Made by a program: the position numbers and the translations under genes. Positions 7,539 to 11,710 of a DNA stretch of 11,710 bases are shown here, one piece after another (within the stretch, counting starts at the first letter, position 1; every line of letters begins with the position of its first letter). Source of the DNA: DATEJJ01 sp039649115 (lineage in GTDB: Bacteria; Actinomycetota; Actinomycetes; Mycobacteriales; Micromonosporaceae); the NCBI GenBank assembly GCA_039649115.1, contig JBBWZQ010000104.1, positions 1 to 11,710 of the forward strand. Direction: 5' to 3'. Below the pieces are notes generated by a model, which did not search any database, was not told the origin of the DNA, and was given only the letters and a program-made list of their open reading frames with translations.

Positions 7539-7608
7539 GAGCTACTTCACAGTCAGGCGAAGGTAACGCTCAGTCACGACAATCGGACCAACGGCGCAAG
7601 CGGGCATA

Positions 7609-7637
7609 CATATAACAACGTAAATGCGCGGCGTCCA
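7609..7637 (-). promoter_or_regulatory. Sigma70-type promoter candidate for the polysaccharide operon
   Basis: On the minus strand TGGACG (7637-7632) and TATATG (7614-7609) are separated by exactly 17 bp, one mismatch from TTGACG and two from TATAAT. It sits in the most AT-rich part of the gap, just beyond the predicted terminator of the debranching-enzyme gene, and points at the glycosyltransferase operon. By-eye call only. Confidence 0.45.
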
Positions 7638-7679
7638 TACGAGCCGCAATTCGCTGATTACTCTCAGTTAATTGCTCGC

Positions 7680-7703
7680 GGAATCGCCCTCCCGGGCGAT
7701 TCC
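7680..7703 (-). terminator. Hairpin downstream of the debranching-enzyme gene
   Basis: GGAATCGCC (7680-7688) and GGCGATTCC (7695-7703) form a perfect 9-bp stem with a 6-nt loop, beginning 8 nt after the stop codon that ends at 7711. No U-tract follows, but actinobacterial terminators often lack one. Its position separates the debranching gene from the promoter of the next operon. Confidence 0.65.
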
Positions 7704-7710
7704 AGTGGCG

Positions 7711-9825
7711 CTACGAGGTGATCACGCTGTGTGATTCCGGTGGCCGCTGGCGTGGCGCCACCGGTACCGGCGGGCCGGTCACGCTGAAGCCGGCCGGCAG
7801 GCCGGCGACCTCCGGTGCCCGGCCGTGCTCCAGCACCACCTCGAACGGCCGGCCGGCGAGGCGCAGCCCGCGCGCGGCCACCGCGCCCAGCGGGGTCCCG
7901 GCCGGCGGACACACCCGCAACTCGCGAGCCGGCACGTCCGGCTCCAGGCCCAGGACCGCCTGCAGGACGGCCACCGCGGCAGCCGCCGACCAGGCCTGGG
8001 GACGGCAGGCGGCCGGGTACGGGACGGGGCGGGCGATCTCGTCGCGCCCGTCGCCGGCGTACACCTCCGGGAGCCGGTACTCGAACGCCTCCGCGGCGCG
8101 CAGCAGCCCCTCGGCAAGTGCCGCCGCCGCCCCGCCGAAGCCGGCCCGGGACAGTCCGGACAGGACGATCGCGGTGTCGTGCGGCCAGACCGAGCCGCAG
8201 TGGTAGGACAGCGGGCCGTAGCCACGGTCCAGAGTGGACATCGTGCGCAGGCCGTACCCGCTGGCCATCTCGGGCGAGACCAGGCGCCGCGCGACGATCT
8301 CCGACTCGGCGCCGGTCAGCAGTCCGGTGCCGAGCAGGTGGCCCGCGTTGCTGGTGAGCGCGTCGACCCGCCGCTTGTCGCGGTCCAGGGCCAGCGCCGG
8401 GTACCCGCCGTCCGGGTCGGGTACCCAGAACCGCTCCCGGAACCGCGCGGCGAGCGCGTCGGCGTACCCGCGCCACCGCTCGCCACCCGGGCGGTCGAAC
8501 GCGTCCAGCAGGCTCGCGCCCTGCCGCGCCGCCGCGTACGCGTACCCCTGCACCTCGCACAGCGCGATCGGCGGCGCCGCCTGCCGGCCGTCCCGGTAGC
8601 GCACCGCGTCGCCGGAGTCCTTCCAGCCCTGGTTGGCCAGCCCGCGCCCGCTCTCGTCGATGTACTCCAGGAAGCCGTCCCCGTCCGGGTCGGCGTACCG
8701 GTCGAGCCAGCCCAGCGCCGCCTCCAGGCTGGGCAGCAGCTCGGCCACCTGGCCGGCTGGCATGCCCCAGCGCCACGCGTCGTGCAGCAGGCTGATCCAC
8801 AGCAGCGTCGCGTCCACGGTGCCGAAGTAGGTCGCGGGGAGGTTCGACTCGTGCCGGCGCAGCTCGTGCATGATCTTGCCGGGTGCCTCGCCGGTCCGCC
8901 GGTCCACCCGCCGGCCCTGGTGGCGGGCCAGCACGCGCAGCGTCCCGGCGGCCAGCTCGGTGCCCAGTGGGAGCAGCATCCGGGCCGCCCAGATGCTGTC
9001 CCGGCCGAACAGCGTGAGGAACCACGGCACGCCGGCGCCGAGGAACGTGTCCCCCGAGCCTGAGTCGTCGGTCAGCCGGAGCGACTGCAGGTCGTCCAGC
9101 GCCTGGTCGAGCAGGCGCACCAGCCGCCGGTCGTCGGCCCGTACCTGCGGGCGGGCCCACTCCACCGGCCGGTCCGCGGCGACCACCACGGCGGCCGGAT
9201 CGGTGACCGCGAGCTGCCAGCGCACCGTGACGTGCGCGCCGGGGTCCAGCGCGACCGCCCAGGACAGCCGGGCCGGCGCCGCCTGCACCGTGGCGCGCGG
9301 CGCCGTGATCATCACCTCGGTACCGGCGGACCAGGTCACCTCGGTGCCGGCGGACCAGCCGAGACCGTCCCGGCGGGCGGTGGCGGGCCGGGGGTCGTCG
9401 CGCCGGCCGGACTTGACGCGCTCGATCGGGGCCAGGTCGCAGGCGAGGTCGAGGGTGACGGTGGCGGCCACCGGCGTCGACGCGGTGGAGGCCAGCCGGA
9501 TCTCCTCGGTCATCCCGCGGGGAGTCACCCGGCGCACGCGGTCCAGCCGTACCGTCGGATCCGGCGTCGGGTCGCCCAGGTGCCGCAGCAGGCCGACGAA
9601 GCGCGCCCTTCCGGGGCCCGCCGGGGCGTACCCGATGCTCTCCGGTTCGTGGCCGTCCACCCGCAGCACGGCCTCGGACAGCACCCGCAGGTCGGCGTGG
9701 AACACGCCCTGGACGCCGGCGCCGCGGATCTGCCCGTCGCGCCCGGACAGGACGCTCGTCGGCGCGGCCACGGTCGGCACGAGATCGTGCAGCAGCGGCT
9801 GGAGCATGCGACCGGACGCGATCAT
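7711..9825 (-). CDS. Glycogen debranching enzyme-like protein (amylo-alpha-1,6-glucosidase family)
   Basis: This encodes 704 residues. The N-terminal domain (about 10-215) matches the beta-rich glycogen-debranching N-terminal type, with GVFHADLRVLS (40-50) as its hallmark segment. The C-terminal part (about 235-640) is an (alpha/alpha)6-barrel glycoside hydrolase of the amylo-alpha-1,6-glucosidase/MGH1-like type: LFGRDSIWAARM (272-283), NQGWKDSGDA (398-407), EVQGYAYAA (424-432), SNAGHLL (492-498), GSVWPHDTAI (544-553) and CRPQAWSAAA (607-616). Acidic residues in WKDSGD are candidate catalytic or substrate-binding groups. No signal peptide, so it is probably cytoplasmic. The ATG at 9825 is chosen because GGAGG stands 7 nt upstream; an in-frame start at 9891 would overlap the operator. 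An 8-residue duplication (WSAGTEVT, 157-172) lies in the N-terminal domain. Divergence from a LacI gene and a sugar importer suggests it trims imported branched oligosaccharides, though glycogen is also possible. Confidence 0.92.
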   Translation of the reverse strand: MIASGRMLQPLLHDLVPTVAAPTSVLSGRDGQIRGAGVQGVFHADLRVLSEAVLRVDGHEPESIGYAPAGPGRARFVGLLRHLGDPTPDPTVRLDRVRRVTPRGMTEEIRLASTASTPVAATVTLDLACDLAPIERVKSGRRDDPRPATARRDGLGWSAGTEVTWSAGTEVMITAPRATVQAAPARLSWAVALDPGAHVTVRWQLAVTDPAAVVVAADRPVEWARPQVRADDRRLVRLLDQALDDLQSLRLTDDSGSGDTFLGAGVPWFLTLFGRDSIWAARMLLPLGTELAAGTLRVLARHQGRRVDRRTGEAPGKIMHELRRHESNLPATYFGTVDATLLWISLLHDAWRWGMPAGQVAELLPSLEAALGWLDRYADPDGDGFLEYIDESGRGLANQGWKDSGDAVRYRDGRQAAPPIALCEVQGYAYAAARQGASLLDAFDRPGGERWRGYADALAARFRERFWVPDPDGGYPALALDRDKRRVDALTSNAGHLLGTGLLTGAESEIVARRLVSPEMASGYGLRTMSTLDRGYGPLSYHCGSVWPHDTAIVLSGLSRAGFGGAAAALAEGLLRAAEAFEYRLPEVYAGDGRDEIARPVPYPAACRPQAWSAAAAVAVLQAVLGLEPDVPARELRVCPPAGTPLGAVAARGLRLAGRPFEVVLEHGRAPEVAGLPAGFSVTGPPVPVAPRQRPPESHSVITS
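9312..9359 (-). repeat. 24-bp in-frame direct duplication in the debranching gene
   Basis: Two adjacent units (9312-9335 and 9336-9359) agree at 22 of 24 bases, encoding WSAGTEVT twice (residues 157-172). The near-identity suggests a recent slippage duplication within a beta-rich domain. Confidence 0.88.
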
Positions 9826-9890
9826 GTGACTGCCTCCGTTTCCCTCCGCTTGACAACCGGGGCGGCCCGGGGGAAAGTTCGAAACATCCA

Positions 9891-9910
9891 TCGATTTGAA
9901 CGATCAAAAC
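9891..9910. promoter_or_regulatory. LacI-type operator candidate 1
   Basis: TTTGAACGATCAAA (9895-9908) is an imperfect palindrome with a central CG, the usual centre of LacI/GalR-family operators. It lies between the divergent debranching gene (start 9825) and the LacI gene (start 9957). Its 20-bp context shares 15 of 20 positions with operator candidate 2. Confidence 0.6.
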
Positions 9911-9920
9911 GGTTGGTACT

Positions 9921-9940
9921 TCGATTGGAACGTTCAACTT
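9921..9940. promoter_or_regulatory. LacI-type operator candidate 2
   Basis: This has a GAACGTTC core (9928-9935) inside TTGGAACGTTCAA (9925-9937). It starts exactly 30 bp after candidate 1, close to three helical turns, so two dimers would bind the same face. It lies 17 bp upstream of the LacI start codon, where binding would block transcription of the regulator and importer genes; autoregulation is inferred. Confidence 0.6.
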
Positions 9941-9956
9941 AGTGACTGAGGCTAAC

Positions 9957-11030
9957 ATGGCGGAAAAGACCACGATTACCACCGTGGCCCAGCACGCCAG
10001 GGTCTCCCGGCAGACCGTCTCCAACGTGCTGAACGCACCACACCTGGTGCGGGTGGAGACCAGAGTCCGGGTCCTCGCGTCGATCGAGGAACTCGGGTAC
10101 CGGGCGAACCAGGCGGCCCGGCAGATGCGGACCGGCCGGTCCCGCCTGATCGCGGTGCGCATCGAGCCCGCCCGGGACGGGATCAACGGCTCGGTGCTGG
10201 ACCGCTTCCTGCACGGGCTGACCGAAACCGCCTCTGCCGCCGGGTACCGCATCGTGCTCTACACCGCGGCCGACGACGAGGGTGAGGTCGCCACCTACGG
10301 CGACCTGCTCGGCTCCTACGACCTGGACGCCTTCGTCCTGACCAGCACCCACCACGGCGACATCCGCACGGCCTGGCTGGCCGGCCGCGGCGTGCCGTTC
10401 GTGACGTTCGGCCGTCCGTGGGGGTCGACGGAAACCCCCGCTGGCCGGTCTGGCCCAGGTGCCAGCCCGCGACACCATCCCTGGGTGGATGTCGACGGTG
10501 CGGCCGGCACCGCGGCGGCCACCCGCCACCTGCTCGCGGCCGGGCACCACCGGATCGCGTTCATCGGCTGGCCCGAGGGGTCGGGGGTGGGCGACGACCG
10601 GCGCGCGGGCTGGCGGGCCGCCATCCGGGCAGCCGGCCTGGACCCCGTCGGCCTGCACCTCGGCACCTCCGACGGGGTCGCGGAAGGCGAACGGGCCGCA
10701 CGTGACCTGCTCGCACTCCCCGATCCGCCCACCGCGTTCGTCTGCGCCAGCGACTCGCTGGGCCTGGGTGCCCGCCAGGCCAGCAAGCCGGGCGGCGGGC
10801 AGCCGGCCGTGACCGGCTTCGACGACACGGCCGTGGCCCAGGCCACCGGCATGACCAGCGTCAGCCAGCCGCTCGCCGAGGCGGCCGGCCGGTGCGTCCA
10901 ACTGCTGACCCGCGTGCTCGACAGCGACCGGGCAATCGACAGCGACCGGGCATTCGACAGCGACCGCGTGCCCGACGCGGCCGAGCAGATCCTCCTCACC
11001 CCGCGCCTGGTCGTCCGCTCCTCCGGTTGA
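9957..11030 (+). CDS. LacI-family transcriptional regulator
   Basis: This encodes 357 residues. The helix-turn-helix is ITTVAQHARVSRQTVSNVLN (7-26) and the hinge helix is NQAARQMRTGRS (51-62), with Met where many family members have the minor-groove-intercalating Leu. The periplasmic-binding-protein-like sensor core follows, with FVTFGRPWG (148-156), HPWVDVDGAAGT (174-185), FVCASDSLGLG (261-271), VTGFDDT (285-291) and SVSQPL (301-306). The ATG at 9957 is preferred because GAGG stands 5 nt upstream; the in-frame GTG at 9942 has no ribosome site and abuts an operator. Two oddities are a roughly 16-residue insertion between RPWG and HPWVDVDG, and a DSDRxx triplet (322-339) near the C-terminus. 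It likely represses the importer operon and the divergent debranching gene until an oligosaccharide inducer binds. Family is certain; ligand unknown. Confidence 0.95.
   Translation: MAEKTTITTVAQHARVSRQTVSNVLNAPHLVRVETRVRVLASIEELGYRANQAARQMRTGRSRLIAVRIEPARDGINGSVLDRFLHGLTETASAAGYRIVLYTAADDEGEVATYGDLLGSYDLDAFVLTSTHHGDIRTAWLAGRGVPFVTFGRPWGSTETPAGRSGPGASPRHHPWVDVDGAAGTAAATRHLLAAGHHRIAFIGWPEGSGVGDDRRAGWRAAIRAAGLDPVGLHLGTSDGVAEGERAARDLLALPDPPTAFVCASDSLGLGARQASKPGGGQPAVTGFDDTAVAQATGMTSVSQPLAEAAGRCVQLLTRVLDSDRAIDSDRAFDSDRVPDAAEQILLTPRLVVRSSG
10919..10972 (+). repeat. 18-bp in-frame tandem repeat (three copies) in the lacI-type gene
   Basis: Units at 10919, 10937 and 10955 each begin CGACAGCGACCG. 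The first two differ at one base, and the third diverges after 12 bases. They encode DSDRAI, DSDRAF and DSDRVP, a charged loop in the C-terminal part of the sensor domain. Confidence 0.9.
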
Positions 11031-11070
11031 GACGACCTCATCCCTCATCGACCGTCCAATGGAGACAGAC

Positions 11071-11710
11071 ATGAGACTCGCATCCCTCCGTACCGGGGCA
11101 CTGGCCGCACTGGCCGGCGTCGCGCTGCTCGCGAACGCCGCCTGCGGCGGCAGCGGCTTCAACGGCAACTCGGGCTCCACCCAGCAGAGCGGGTCCGCCT
11201 CGCTGCAGATCCTCATCGGTTCGTCCGGCGACGCCGAGACCAAGGCGGTCAACCAGGCGGCCGCCGCGTGGGCCAGTTCGAGCGGCAACAAGGCGACCGT
11301 CACGCCCGCCCAGGACGTGGCTCAGCAACTGGGCCAGGCGTTCGCCGGCGACAACCCGCCGGACGTGTTCTATGTGGACGCCGCGCGCTTCGCGGACTAC
11401 GCGAGCGTCGGCGCGATGGAGCCGTACGCGGACAAGGTGTCCAATGTGGACGACTTCTACCCGTCGCTGCGCCAGGCGTTCACCTACAAGGGCAGGCTGT
11501 ACTGCATCCCCAAGGACCTCTCCACGATCGCGATGGAGATCAACACCGACCTGTGGAGCAGGGCCGGACTGTCCACCGCGGACATACCGACCACCTGGGA
11601 CCAGCTGACCGCGGTGGCGCAGAAACTGAAGGCGAAGGGGATCACCCCGATCGCGATCGGCGACACCCGGGACCGGATCGGCGCCTTCATGGTGGAGGCG
11701 GGCGGCTGGA
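11071..11710 (+). CDS. Sugar ABC transporter substrate-binding lipoprotein, 3'-truncated
   Basis: The frame is open for 213 codons to the window end. The N-terminus is a lipoprotein signal: basic MRLASLR, a hydrophobic stretch to about residue 21, then NAAC with Cys25 as the presumed lipidated residue (-3 is Asn rather than the usual Leu, so the lipobox is slightly off-consensus). A Gly/Ser/Asn-rich linker follows. The mature part matches family-1 extracellular sugar-binding proteins: QILIGSS (46-52), DNPPDVFYVDA (94-104), LYCIPKDLSTIAMEINTDLW (144-163) and TTWDQLTAVAQKLK (174-187). GGAG lies 6 nt upstream of the ATG, and only 40 bp separate it from the LacI stop, with no terminator seen, so the two are probably co-transcribed. 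Permease genes are expected beyond the window. The ligand is probably an oligosaccharide, not determinable here. Confidence 0.92.
   Translation, partial: MRLASLRTGALAALAGVALLANAACGGSGFNGNSGSTQQSGSASLQILIGSSGDAETKAVNQAAAAWASSSGNKATVTPAQDVAQQLGQAFAGDNPPDVFYVDAARFADYASVGAMEPYADKVSNVDDFYPSLRQAFTYKGRLYCIPKDLSTIAMEINTDLWSRAGLSTADIPTTWDQLTAVAQKLKAKGITPIAIGDTRDRIGAFMVEAGGW

Larger units (their letters stand above)
7215..7602 (-). promoter_or_regulatory. Long 5' leader region of the polysaccharide operon
   Basis: If transcription starts just downstream of the promoter candidate at 7609-7637, about 390 nt of untranslated RNA precede the first ATG at 7214. No credible gene was found here: the short open frames lack good ribosome sites and coding character. 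The stretch holds a perfect 8-bp inverted repeat (7511-7538), overlapping alternative stems (7373-7409), a CCCGATCGGG palindrome (7234-7243) and the ribosome site. I do not recognise a known riboswitch class, and the ydaO/c-di-AMP and cobalamin consensus elements are not evident by eye. Confidence 0.4.

Noticed and set aside
7825..9063. 412-codon plus-strand open frame
   Set aside because: It is antisense to the debranching enzyme, whose family motifs run the full length of the region.
9850..9879. Plus-strand promoter starting with TTGACA at 9850
   Set aside because: The -35 hexamer is perfect but no acceptable -10 is found at 16-19 bp (GAAAGT/AAAGTT), so it is left uncalled.
9942..9956. GTG start at 9942 for the LacI gene
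   Set aside because: It lacks a ribosome site and lies immediately next to an operator candidate; the ATG at 9957 has GAGG at a good distance.
9939..11303. 454-codon minus-strand open frame
   Set aside because: It is antisense to the LacI gene and binding-protein gene; both sense frames carry family motifs and ribosome sites.

Overview
This window is GC-rich DNA with the dense GTG/CTG/GCC codon use, short intergenic gaps and stop-start (ATGA) overlaps typical of a filamentous actinomycete (Actinomycetota; a Micromonosporaceae- or Pseudonocardiales-type genome would fit, but no marker here fixes the genus). It holds two unrelated functional blocks. No RNA gene, transposase, integrase, phage gene or CRISPR array was seen.

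Left block, minus strand (7214 down to 1, running off the left edge): a tightly coupled six-gene cell-surface polysaccharide operon. In transcription order it encodes a DPM1-like GT2 glycosyltransferase, two further GT2 glycosyltransferases, a 664-residue polytopic membrane protein with a GT-C-like acidic loop motif, a small five-helix membrane protein with a C-terminal extracytoplasmic domain (DUF1616-like), and a Wzx/MATE-type flippase cut by the window edge. Four of the five junctions overlap by 4-7 bp and the fifth has a 5-bp gap, so the genes are very probably co-transcribed and translationally coupled. The likely division of labour is sugar activation and transfer on the cytoplasmic face, export by the flippase, and modification or assembly outside by the polytopic proteins. 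The product is unknown.

Middle (7215-7710): a 496-bp non-coding, comparatively AT-rich stretch. On the minus strand it holds a hairpin just past the debranching-enzyme stop (likely terminator), then a sigma70-like promoter candidate, then about 390 nt of leader with several perfect inverted repeats, some mutually exclusive, before the first glycosyltransferase gene.

Right block (7711 to the right edge): a carbohydrate-use locus. A glycogen-debranching/amylo-alpha-1,6-glucosidase-like enzyme (minus) diverges from a LacI-family regulator (plus), followed 40 bp later by a lipoprotein sugar-binding protein of an ABC importer, truncated by the window end. The divergent intergenic region carries two similar palindromic sites with 30-bp centre spacing, the expected layout for LacI-type control of both directions.

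A recurring oddity is short in-frame tandem duplication inside otherwise ordinary genes: 33-bp x5 and 15-bp x4 in the polytopic membrane protein, 24-bp x2 in the debranching enzyme and 18-bp x3 in the LacI regulator. Overall the gene content is recognisable. The less ordinary items are the minisatellite-bearing membrane protein, the long structured leader and the twin-operator region; I see no convincing evidence of a wholly new system.
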